Origin: Nemertoderma westbladi
Lineage: Eukaryota > Xenacoelomorpha > Nemertodermatida > Nemertodermatidae
Length of the DNA: 64,000 nt
Direction of reading: 5' to 3'
Assembly (NCBI GenBank): GCA_032718475.1
Contig: JAUCBJ010001800.1
Coordinates: 16,862 to 80,861 of the forward strand
A program made the position numbers and the translations under genes. How positions within the stretch are numbered: position 1 is the stretch's first letter; every line of letters begins with the position of its first letter. The notes beneath the pieces were generated by a model that was given only the letters and a program-made list of their open reading frames with translations, did not search any database and was not told where the DNA came from. This document shows positions 53,052 to 62,849 of this stretch, piece by piece.

Positions 53052-53853
53052 GGACGCGGCAGGGCTCGATCTACTAAGCGATAAAAGGGAGGGCAAGGGT
53101 GGACGGAAGACTCGTGAGCCTTTCTTGTGAATTTGTGATTTATTTGATTAGTAAGTTTTGTATTCTGGAAGAACTCATATTTAGTAAGATTTATATTTAG
53201 TAAGAATTTATATTTTGCAAGATTTATATTTTATATTTGTGATTATTCCGAACTTATGCAATTTATATTGTTCCGAATACTATGCAATTTATATCTTATA
53301 AGCAGTATTTGTATTTACAGTGAAATAGAAAGTAAGAGTAGATGGAAGACTCGTGGGCCTTTCTTATAGTAAAGTGTAAAGTGTTATATTTGTATTTAGA
53401 AAGTTTTATAGTTAGAAAGTTTTGTACTTAGAAAGACTCATATTTGTAATTATTCCGAACTTATGCAATCTACATTTAGGCACGAAAGTATTTGTAATTA
53501 TTTGAATTTATGCAATATTTGAGATGCAATAGTAGATGGAAGACTCGCGAGCCTTTCTTATGATTTTCATTTATTTGTATTTGTAATTGTTTGAATTTAT
53601 GCAATATTGAGATGCAATAGATTTATATTGGTGAATTTAATTTAGATTTATATTGTACTTACTTAGTAAAGCCTTAAATATGTAAAGTTTGAATTTGTAA
53701 TTATTTTGTATCGAATCATTATGTAGAAAGGAAGTATTGCTTGAAATTTAATTTGTAAATATGTAAGTACGCCCTAAGTATTCTATAATTTGATTGATTA
53801 TTGGTGAAAACCGTATATTTTATGCACGATAATATCCTGTTTTCATGGAGCGG
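53052..53853 (+). other. Element B 3' untranslated region and PPT
   Basis: AT-rich sequence built of loose repeats (TTTATATTTAGTAAG, GTAATTATTCCGAACTTATGCAAT). Three copies of the 17-nt motif lie at 53,105, 53,344 and 53,538. It ends with CTGTTTTCATGGAGCGG, the polypurine tract that abuts the 3' LTR at 53,854. Confidence 0.8.
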
Positions 53854-55769
53854 TATAGAATTATATTCTCTAAATGCCGTGGATTTTCAAAATTTTTATT
53901 TTATTCGAATTAACTTTGTTAAAAGATTACATTAAGTCCTCATTTGTATTTGCTATTATCTATTTGTACGATGATTAGTCAAGTGGTTCAGTAGCTCAGT
54001 CGGTAGAGCGTTGGAAATTATATGTAGTGTGTATTGAGTTCGAATCCTAGTAGGTGCGAATTATTTTTTGTGCAGAATTTCAACTCATTTAAATTGACCG
54101 CTACAAATTAATTGCATTTGCTCGAAGTAAGATTAACCAATGAGACTGTAGTTATTAGATTGTAACCAATGTCGTACAAGTTATATATTTGCTGGACCAA
54201 TAGCTATCTTTAAAAACCTGTTAGAACTCATAGAACAATCGAGAATTTTCTCGATTGATTGCGGCACAAATTTGGTATAAAAGGTGCGATTTCGTTCATT
54301 AGTTATATATCTAAATCAGATTATATCTAAATCTCAGTCTATATCTCAATCATTCGTGCTTTAGATTATCTTTATCTATTAGTTTCTTGTTACGTTTATG
54401 TATATCTTCTGTAATAAAGTCAGAATTATCGCTAATCTGCCCTTTTTCTATCTGTTCTACTATGCTTCACCACGGTGAACTCAACTGAGGGACAGGATGG
54501 CTGGCTAAACATCGGGCCACAGCAATGAACGGGAACATCTAAGGAATGTAGACAGGAGACAACCCGCAATATCACTCTTAGCTATTCGCCCATCGCCTGA
54601 AAGGTTAGACAGCGTTCGATGCCTTGCTACCTAAGTATAAGACCAAAGATCGAAGGTAGAGGTAGTGACACGCTGTACGCCTAAAATTACATCTAGGGAC
54701 TGTACTGTTTTAATTCGGGAAAAAACCGCAGTAGACCTTCATATTCCTACAGGGGGAGAGCAGGCAGAGATACTAGTACGCAGATAGGACGTAGGCACAC
54801 CGGTACAAAGCATACACATTGGTAGGGTGCAGCAAACTGTACGCCTAACTCTTGCTAAGTACAGGTGCGTCTGTGACTATTTGTAGTACAACGGTGTCCA
54901 TTGCATTAGAACTTGTAGGCCAGGAGGGTTACTGTGTTTCACCTGAATTAGGATTGTACCGTTCAGGCGGTAGGGCAGTTTACGACTAGGCGCAAATAAA
55001 TTGAGGCTAATTAGGGATACTAACATCTACCGTGTCCCCGCCGACATCCTGATAGGAAGTTACCAAGCCCACCTAGGTAACCAAAATTCTAGATAGGACG
55101 CCAGGCTAGCTATTAGTAACCGTACGGCTACTGTAGTAAACTAACACATTTCTTCTTAGTATTAGGGACCTGGTAAATTAAAATTGCCGAATTCTGGGCG
55201 TAGCATTAACCTTATGCCCGAATTTGAGTCCTGGAAATACGCAAGAGGGGAAGGAGCCTTATCATTCGTGAGTATTGGACCTACAAGTTACAAAATTAGA
55301 ATATTCGTAAAATGCACACCGTACCCAGTAATTATATATATGAAGGAGCAAAACTGATCTTGACGGTTCAGAATTAACACACGCGAGTTAGAAATTATTT
55401 ACACCTCAAAATATATAAAATTAACTTTTGTCCGTACTGCACTTTGCCCGCTAGTTAGACATCTCCAGATCTCTGCACCTAGCTAGCATCCTTTTCGCCC
55501 AACCATATAAATCACACCGCGGCAAAGTATACGAGCCCCTTAGTCCGTCAGTGAGTCAGCCTGATTTTAGGATTCGCTGCGCGGGATTTTGTTTTATCGA
55601 AGTTTGTCCGTTCGTAGACTGTTTTCTGCCTCACCGGTTATAAGAGACCGATACTGCAATATATTCGCTTACTTGGAGTTTACTGTTTTGGTGAGAAGGT
55701 CGGATTTATGATTTGATTCACAAACTCTACAGTAGGATATTGCAGGTATTGTTACTGTCTCTTCATTTA
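53854..55769 (+). repeat. Element B 3' LTR (1916 bp)
   Basis: Parallel to 37,149-39,053 with about seven substitutions and two indels. It retains the fuller tRNA-like segment at 53,983-54,059 (A-box TAGCTCAGTCGGTAGAGCG, B-box GAGTTCGAATCC, then TAGTAGGTGCG), TATAAAAG at 54,276 and AATAAA at 54,413. Confidence 0.95.
53983..54059 (+). other. tRNA-like segment in element B 3' LTR
   Basis: About 77 nt, the length of a tRNA, with a perfect GCTC/GAGC D-stem, GTCGG in the D-loop and a TTCGAAT T-loop. The T-stem, anticodon stem and acceptor pairing are poor. It is best read as an internal pol III promoter relic captured by the LTR. Confidence 0.55.
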
Positions 55770-57598
55770 CCTGACGAGACTGATTTTGTAATATCTAGAA
55801 CTGTTCTATGGACAGACGCAGCCATAGTGCTGGAATATTTGACTAACACCATCTGCGGTTTTAGCGTATACATTACAAACCGAGTATCAATAATACTCAA
55901 CCGCACCAAGTTAGACCAATGGAGGTACATCCCCGGACCTCAAAATCCGGCTGACATACCCTCCCGTGGTGCGACCCCTAGTGACCTCTTAAATTCGACC
56001 TGTTGGTTGAATGGACCCGATTTCCTTTCCAAACCGGAAGACCAATGGCCTCCTCATATTACCCCGGAGGAAATGAGGCAAGTCAAGGGTCTAGAAATCG
56101 TTACGCAAAAAAACAGGCCCTCTAAGTCAAAGCTTTTTAAGCCTGTTGACATGGCAACCAACAGCTATGTAAACAAAACTAATAGTCAAATTCCAAACCT
56201 TCCCCCGAATTTTGATTTCCAACCCAAAACTCCCATTAACGACCCTGAAAAATCCACTGACCAACTACTGTTACCAAATGTGGATATGGGCTTATCCCCG
56301 CTAATATCTCGAGCCATTAATCATTATAAAATGTGTAGGGCTATAACCATACTAAAACAACTCTTTCACTATCGATACAGTACTACAGTAAGACCGACTG
56401 CTAATGAGGTAGATAAATCCAATTTACAGTTATTAAGAGTTTCACAAAGACTGGAAAAGCCTGAGAAATATAACCAGCTCAGTGTTGACCCCCTAACTCC
56501 ATTAGCGGATAAATTCTCCAGTATAATGATAAATGGTTTGATTCGAGTTGGAGGACGCCTTACTAACGCTCCGATCTCTAGAGACACCATGTAACCAGTA
56601 TGTTTCCCATACTAGTATTCAACCCGGAAATTCAGACCAAGTTGATACAGGACGTTCACTATCGTCTCTATCATGCCGGGAGGGAACATATATTAAGCGA
56701 GATTAGAACGCGATATTACCGGGTACACCCTCGCGCAGCTCTCAACCAAATATTACGAAACTGTACACCTTGCAAAAGGATTTATAGCAAACCGATGACT
56801 CAACTAGAAGCGGCACTCCCTAGGGAACGAGTCGAATGTTACCAACCCCCGTTCACCCACACCGGCGTAGATCTCTTCAGACCCTTCGAGGTCAAGCGCG
56901 CCCGTACAATGGTGAAATGATGGTGTGTCATCTTTGTTTGCATGACTTTTCGAGCGATTTACTTGGATATGGTTAACGATATGTCAATGAAAAGTTTTAT
57001 CCTTTGCTTGAGAAGATAAATCGGTCGATTTGGTACTAGCCGCACTATGAGATCCGACCAGGGAACGAATTTTGTGGGCGCCAACAAGGAAATCACTAAA
57101 TTCATAGCCGATTGGAACGATCACCAGCTAGAAGAGCACCTAAGGGTATCGGCATCAACATGGACGTTTAACGCAGCCGATGCGCCTTGGTGGGGAGGAA
57201 GTTGGGAATGACTAATTAAGAGTACGAAGATCGCGTTCCACCATATCATTCCATGTAAAGCCTATCTAACCGATGAGCTACTCCGAACTCTCTTAGAGGA
57301 AATAGCGAGTTATTTAAATATTAGGCCATTTACCTGTTTCATCTAATCCACAAGCCATGGAGCCACTAACACCATCCCATTTTATGTTGAGAAAACCAGT
57401 AACCATGTTACCGAAATCCACACCACAGGACGGTGATGAGCTGTTGAGACGCACCTGGCAAATGATGCAATTATTATCCCGTCGATTTGCTACACATTTT
57501 GAAGACACTACTTACCGTCGGTCTAGCTCAGAACCAAATGGTTTTCTAAGAAGGAAAATGTGTCAGTCGGCGATATTGTTCTCTTAGTGGATCAAGAC
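55770..57598 (+). pseudogene. Element C RNase H end and integrase, with stops
   Basis: Starts with the second copy of CCTGA. RNase H continues in the open frame to 56,594 with LWTDAAIVLEYL, RYIPGPQNPADIPSRGATP and PDFLSKPEDQWPP. The integrase begins after a frameshift at 56,600: YRLYHAGREH, CTPCKR, PPFTHTGVDLF. A TGA lies at 56,917, another stop near 57,016 and a TGA replaces the codon after WE at about 57,208. The Asp motif RSDQGTNFVG is still readable. Frames also shift near 57,340 and 57,540. It ends in LVDQD at the Gypsy insertion. Closely related to element A integrase. Confidence 0.88.
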
Positions 57599-57808
57599 TG
57601 TGGCGACCCTGGAACTAGAACGTTAGCTGATAGGTTTCCCAGCTAGGATGCTGGATATGTTGCTAGGCAACACAACAAAACAATGATTCATATAGCTAGC
57701 TAGATCACTACACTTTGTACTGAAAAACGCGTATATGTATTAATACTTTTATTACGTATTATTTTAATGATCAAAAGATAATAATACACTAAACTTAGCT
57801 CACGCTAA
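57599..57808 (+). repeat. Gypsy element 5' LTR
   Basis: TGTGGCGACCCTGGAACTAG at the start; ACTTAGCTCACGCTAA at the end. It is followed by A-C-TGGTGACCCGGATGCC, a plausible primer-binding site beginning with TGG. Confidence 0.93.
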
Positions 57809-57812
57809 ACTG

Positions 57813-58640
57813 GTGACCCGGATGCCGAACTCATTTTACCAAGCAAAAACACACGCGATGGATCAAAACGACATTCAGCTACTAGCTCAGGCCATCAAAA
57901 ACCTAACCACGCCTGTCACTGATCCATCTCCTGCACCAGTAATTTCGTCCGTTTCTGTCAAACTCCCTGTGTTCTGGACAGCCGAACCAGAAGTTTGGTT
58001 TGCTCAAGTGGAGGCGCAGTTTGACACGAGAACACCCCCGATTACTGTAGACAAGACAAAGTTTAATTACATCGTTGCAGCTCTGGACAATGCCACTGCT
58101 AAAGAAGTTAGATCGATTATCCTCTGCCCTCCAATTGATGATCGCTATGAAACTCTGAAGACAGCCCTCATCAAGTAAATCTCAAGCGGCCAAAGACAAT
58201 GAATTACTGTCATTATCTGGTCTTGGGGATCGTACACCATCGGGACTGCTTCGACACATGCGTTCTCTCAATGGCAACCCTGAGACAATATTCCGTGCTC
58301 TTTTCCTAGCTCAAATGCCTATCGAAGTGCGCCATATCCTGGCTGGCAAAAAAACGTCGGAGCTTGACCAACTGGCAATAGAGGCAGATAACATTATTGA
58401 AGCTTCATGCAATGATTTCGGCCACCCAGGCATCAACTCTACACATTCCGCGCCACCTCCTTCAAAGCAAAGAACAAAAGCCCGGAATGAACTTTGTTAT
58501 TTCCACAATAGATTTGGAGAAAATGCCCGTAAATGCAACCATGATGGTTGCATCCTCCATCACCTTGTACCGAATGCAGCCACCCCAATCCGGCCCAAGT
58601 TTTTAACCTCGGGAAACTCCCAGGCCGGCTGCTAGACGTC
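57813..58640 (+). pseudogene. Gypsy gag
   Basis: Two open pieces (57,855-58,178 from the ATG after GCG, and 58,258-58,635) in different frames. The first has VKLPVFWTAEPEVWFAQVEA and FNYIVAALDN, the retrotransposon gag core. The second has LFLAQMPIEVRHILAGK and a single poor Cys/His knuckle (CYFHNRFGENARKC). One frameshift lies at about 58,175. Confidence 0.82.
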
Positions 58641-58649
58641 TCCACGGTC

Positions 58650-59850
58650 GGCCTTGATCAAATGACGATGAGAAAAACAATGATGGTCAGTGACTGCCAC
58701 TCTGGTTGCAACTTCCTAGTCGACTGCGGTGCAGATTACTCAGTCTACCCTGCCTCTGCCCACGACAAACGGTTCAACTCGTGTACTGAGTCTCTCATAG
58801 CCACTAATGACACCATCATCCACACTTGGGGTACACGAAATATCCCTCTTCTCCTAGGTCGTCGATCATTCACCCACGAGTTTCGTCTCGCTGATGTTTC
58901 TCGACCCATACTCGGCGCCAATTTTTTTCGCAGCTAACCATTTAGCTATCGACATGGCTGGACGCCGCCTCCTAGACATGGAGCTGCTTTCCACGATCCC
59001 ATCACGGGAATCCACTGTTCAGGCCTCCATTTCCGGCATCCATGCCCCATCTGAGAGAGCCTTTGAAAAGATTATAGACGAGTACCCTGATCTCCTTATT
59101 CCTCGTTTCTTTGCTGAAGCCTCCAATAAACATGGCGTGGAGCACCACATTCTCACAAAGGAGGGACCACCTCTCCACGCTCGTGCACGACGCCTCGATG
59201 CAGACAAGTTAGCCATCGCCAAGGCAGAATTTGGCAAAATGGAGGAACTCGGAATTATTCTCCGATCTAATTCACCTTGGTCCTCTCCCCTCCATATCGC
59301 CCCCAAACCTGGCGGTGGCTGGCGCCCATGTGGAGACTTCCGCCGGCTCAACGATGTCACCATAGATGATCGTTATCCACTACCCCACATCCATGACTTT
59401 AATGCTAGCCTCGATAACATGAGGATTTTCTCAAAGATCGACTTGGTGCGAGGTTTTCACCACATACCTGTACACGCCAGTGATATACCGAAAACTGCCA
59501 TTATAACACCATTCGGGCTATTCGAGTTCCTACGAATGCCATTCGGTCTTAAGAATGCAGTGCAAGCCTTTCAGCGTCTTATGGATGGTATCCTTCATGG
59601 TGTCCCTTTGCTTTTGTATATCTCGATGACATCCTCGTTGCTAGCGCCACTTCAGAGGAACATGTCAACCACTTACAGCAGGTATTCCGCCTCCTCCTGG
59701 ACAATGGGATGGGATGGTAGTAAACAGAGGTAAATGTGTGTTCAGTCTATCAGAACTAACATACCTTGGCCACAGCGTCAGTGCTTCTGGTATCGCTCCG
59801 CTTCCCTCTAAAGTTGCAGCTATCCTCGAATACCCACTACGAACACTTCC
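58650..59850 (+). pseudogene. Gypsy protease and reverse transcriptase
   Basis: The protease centre is FLVDCGADYSVYPAS (DCGAD in place of DTGA/S). After a frameshift the RT reads HHILTKEGPPLHARARRL, WSSPLHIAPKPGGGWRPCGD, RIFSKIDLVRGFHHIPV and [14 protein letters not shown] one-base shift near 59,610 takes the catalytic YxDD block out of frame. The reading then returns to YLGHSVSASG and stops at a deletion junction near 59,830, beyond which only a fragment of RNase H (HILTDHKPL) remains. Confidence 0.88.
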
Positions 59851-61410
59851 AACACTTTATTGAAGGCCGGAAGTTCCATATCCTAACCGACCACAAGCCT
59901 TTGACTTTCGCCCTTTCTACATCCACCGACAGATCACCATGACAAACTCGTCAACTCTCATACATATCAGAGTTTACCACCGATGTTTGCCATATCAATG
60001 GTTCTGATAATGTGGTTGCTGATGCACTCTCTCGGGCAGTCAGTCCAACAATCTCTGCGATTCATGTTCCTACTATCGATTACCGCCAATTGGCAGCTGA
60101 CCAGGTTTCTTCCAATGAAATCGCTTCCTATCGGACAGCTATATCTGGACTCAACCTCAGAGATGATTCTTTCGGCGATTATACCTCCTGTGCGACATCT
60201 CTACAGGCAGCAATCGTCCCATAGTGCCAGCTTCATGGACTAAGCACATTTTCAACACAATTCACAATCTGGCACATACTGGTTGCCGCCCAACGCAACG
60301 CGCCATATCCTCCAGGTTTGTTTGGCACAAATTAAAATCTGATGTCAGAAGATGGTGCCGAGAGTGCCATCCGTGCCAGGCATCAAAAGTGCAACGTCAT
60401 GTACATGCCGCCCTTACACATCGGCCACGACCCGACCAACGGTTTGCCAGTCTCCATGTTGACCTTGTGGGACCCCTTCCTGAATCAGAAGGCAATTCGT
60501 ATCTGTTTACCATCATAGACCGCTTCACTCGCTGGCCAGAGGCAATTCCTCTGCAGAACGCCACCACTGAGTCCTGTGCCCGTGCACTCATTAGGCACTG
60601 GATTGCTCGGTTTGGTGTTCCCATCGACATTGTCTCAGATCGCGGCTCCCAATTAACTTCGCACTTGTGGTCGAAGCTACATCAACTACTAGGCATCTCT
60701 GCCTCGTCCACTACAGCCTACCACCCTCAAGCTAACGGTATTGTAGAGCGGATGCACCGTCAACTTAAAGCTGCCCTAAAGGCTCGCCTCAACAACCCAA
60801 ACTGTATGGATGAGTTACCCCTCGTTCTCCTCGGAATGCGGACTGCCTGACGTGAAGACAGCGACTGCTCATCTGCCGACCTTGTTTACGGCACAGCTCT
60901 ACACCTCCCAGGGGAATGTCTACAGCGCAGATCTCCTACTGACTGTCCGGATAATGAATTTCTGCTACGTCTTCAAACTGCAATGCATTCCGCACTCCCT
61001 CCGTCTTTCAACTATCATGGCCAACGACATGAACACTTTCCAAACCACTTATCATCAACTGGATTCGTTTATGTCCGAGTAGACAAACACCACGGACCCC
61101 TGGAGCGGCCCTATTCAGGTCCATTCAAAGTCTTGGAGGCGGGTGATAAATGTTTCTTACTCGACATCAATGGTAAACAAGACTCCATCTCTGTTGACAG
61201 ACTCAAAGTAGCATATAAATCGCAGTTGTCAACCACAGCTCCAAATCCACCCGCGCTAAAATCTACACCCACACCCACAAACCACTCACCGGAGCCAACC
61301 CCAGCAACATTGGAAAAAGTTTCACATTCAGGCCGTATAATAAAGCCCCCGAACTATTGTGGTTTCCAGGCATCATCGCTTCAGTCAGTTCACTGCCCTC
61401 CGCTGGGGGG
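59850..61410 (+). pseudogene. Gypsy RNase H scrap and integrase
   Basis: RNase H leftovers are at 59,865-60,050 (HILTDHKPLTFALS; VADALSRAV). The integrase core in the frame 60,224-60,850 is open: CHPCQASK zinc half, HVDLVGPLP with the first Asp, DIVSDRGSQLTS with the second, and ANGIVERMHRQLK with the Glu, so the DDE triad is intact. A shift at about 60,850 precedes the C-terminal part (60,983-61,435) with the GPF/Y-type PYSGPFKVLEAGDKCF and a Pro-rich tail. Confidence 0.88.
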
Positions 61411-61415
61411 AGCCA

Positions 61416-61626
61416 TGTGGCGACCCTGGAACTAGAACGTTAGCTGATAGGTTTCCCAGCTAAGGATGCTGGATATGTTGCTAGGCAACACAACAAAACA
61501 ATGATTCATATAGCTAGCTAGATCACTACACTTTGTACTGAAAAACGCGTATATGTATTAATACTTTTATTACGTATTATTTTAATGATCAAAAGATAAT
61601 AATACACTAAACTTAGCTCACGCTAA
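61416..61626 (+). repeat. Gypsy element 3' LTR
   Basis: Identical to the 5' LTR except for one extra A in CCCAGCTAAGG. Preceded by the polypurine stretch TGGGGGGAGCCA. Confidence 0.93.
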
Positions 61627-61863
61627 AAGACCAACCTAGAAAAAACTGGGAAACAGGCCAGATAACGGAAATTCATCAAGGGAATGATGGTTTGGTACGC
61701 TCAGTTGAACTAGCTATTTGGAGAGCTACACCTAAACCAAAGGTACACTATTTCAACCGACCCATTGGACGCCTTTGTTTATTAGAACTAGCAAGGGAAC
61801 GTTCTGGTAACTACGGGCAACAGAGAGTTAGACCAAGCAGTCTAACATACAAACTTGAGTAAC
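61627..61863 (+). pseudogene. Element C integrase C-terminus
   Basis: Starts with the second copy of AAGAC. The frame resumes directly as PRKNWETGQITEIHQGNDGL, then VRSVELAIW and FNRPIGRLCLLELARERSGN, ending in TAA. The close match to element A (SVELVVM, NRPVGRLCLLERDRELSGN) shows that the Gypsy inserted cleanly into this domain. Confidence 0.9.
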
Positions 61864-62090
61864 GTCTTGTAGTAGATTACGATTGAGTGTGTAATTATTA
61901 TTAACCACTTGGTATAATGTAGGTGTTAGTATTAGACTACACTGCAGGTAGCAACAAAACGTACTTGTGTTAATTGTACGTTGTATATGACGGCCGCATG
62001 TGCAACAATTTAATTTAACAGTAAATTATTTGACTTAAAACTTAAATAATTAAAAATAAGTGACTAATTACTAACGACAATACTCAATCG

Positions 62091-62099
62091 TGGAAGCGG
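62091..62099 (+). promoter_or_regulatory. Element C internal polypurine motif
   Basis: TGGAAGCGG lies 230 bp after pol, the same relative position as TGGGAGCGG in A and AGGAGCGGG in B. The interval 61,864-62,850 is otherwise AT-rich and without a supported gene. Confidence 0.4.
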
Positions 62100-62849
62100 A
62101 TTTGTGTGACGTTACCAGCATAGAAATATGCGAAAAATTTTCAAAATTTTGTATTTAATACAAATTAATAATAATAACCAAAATTAATACAACCAAAATT
62201 AATATCGCCATAAATGCCCAAATAACTATTACAGTAGTTACTAATGTGAAATAAGTGTGAGAGGTGAGCATTCTAATTTCTATTTGTCAATATGTCACGG
62301 AACAATTAATTAAATAACAACGAAACAACGTGTTCCCAGTAAACATAGTTAGAACTCGTACAACTGTAAATGCAATTGCTTAACACAGCTTGTATGAGAA
62401 AGGTAACATTGTTATTATGGATACACAAACAGTGATATTCTGGTAAATATTAAATATGTCTTTCGAACCGTATTTTGACTTTAAATTAAATTAAAATACG
62501 TGAATGACCTTTAAATTAAGCTAAAACGTGTGAATAATAAATATATCGTGTGAGTTCGTGTGAAGCGTATACAATTGTCCAACCTTTCATTGATGGGAGG
62601 ATTGTAACAGACACATCTGGCTCCGGACCAGTCCCCCGTCTCCCTGGCTTGATGAGAGTTTAGCATATAGCCACGATGCTTCGGTACCGCTGGTAGTTGC
62701 AAACTCGAGTCTCGCCATTCAGGGATCGACCAGGGACTGTGTTGCGGCGTGTGGCTGTCTGGCTGGGTTGGTGACGTCCGCCTACCCCCGTTGCAGTCAT
62801 ATACTCCAACTCGCACCTCGATATGTTGAAACACCCTCTTCCAATAAAC

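Larger units (their letters stand above)
39931..53554 (+). repeat. Dispersed 17-nt sense-strand motif GGAAGACTYGYGAGCCT, 11 copies in element B
   Basis: Copies start at 39,931, 41,677, 41,761, 41,845, 44,336 (two mismatches), 46,357, 48,981, 50,130, 53,105, 53,344 (one mismatch) and 53,538. They lie in gag, pol, ORF3 and three untranslated intervals. In gag the motif is read as KTCEP, in pol and ORF3 as GRLASL, so the nucleotide sequence and not the peptide is conserved. Several copies extend into TTTCTT. I found none in element A or C. Confidence 0.85.
37149..55769 (+). mobile_element. Element B: complete 18.6-kb BEL/Pao retrotransposon with exonuclease-like ORF3
   Basis: The left LTR starts TATAGAATT at 37,149 after CCTGA; the right LTR ends CTTCATTTA at 55,769 before CCTGA (55,770-55,774). 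The 5-bp target duplication was taken from the RNase H of element C. Internal order: leader, gag, knuckle/protease, RT-RNase H-integrase, interval with polypurine motif, ORF3, 0.8-kb 3' untranslated region, PPT. I count about seven substitutions and two small indels between the 1.9-kb LTRs, so it is recent. Three small frameshifts separate the gag and pol pieces, while ORF3 is uninterrupted. A 17-nt motif recurs 11 times on the sense strand. Confidence 0.95.
57599..61626 (+). mobile_element. Gypsy-type LTR retrotransposon, 4.0 kb, internally defective
   Basis: LTRs at 57,599-57,808 (210 bp) and 61,416-61,626 (211 bp) differ by a single 1-bp indel. Ends are TGTGGCGACC...CACGCTAA and the 5-bp target duplication is AAGAC (57,594-57,598 and 61,627-61,631). 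The internal order is gag, protease, RT, partial RNase H, integrase. Several frameshifts and a deletion near 59,830 that removes the end of RT and most of RNase H make this copy non-autonomous, although its LTRs show it is very recent. Confidence 0.95.

Noticed and set aside
53983-54059. A functional tRNA gene
   Set aside because: The D-arm and T-loop are good, but anticodon, T-stem and acceptor pairing are poor, and the other LTR copy has a deletion in it.
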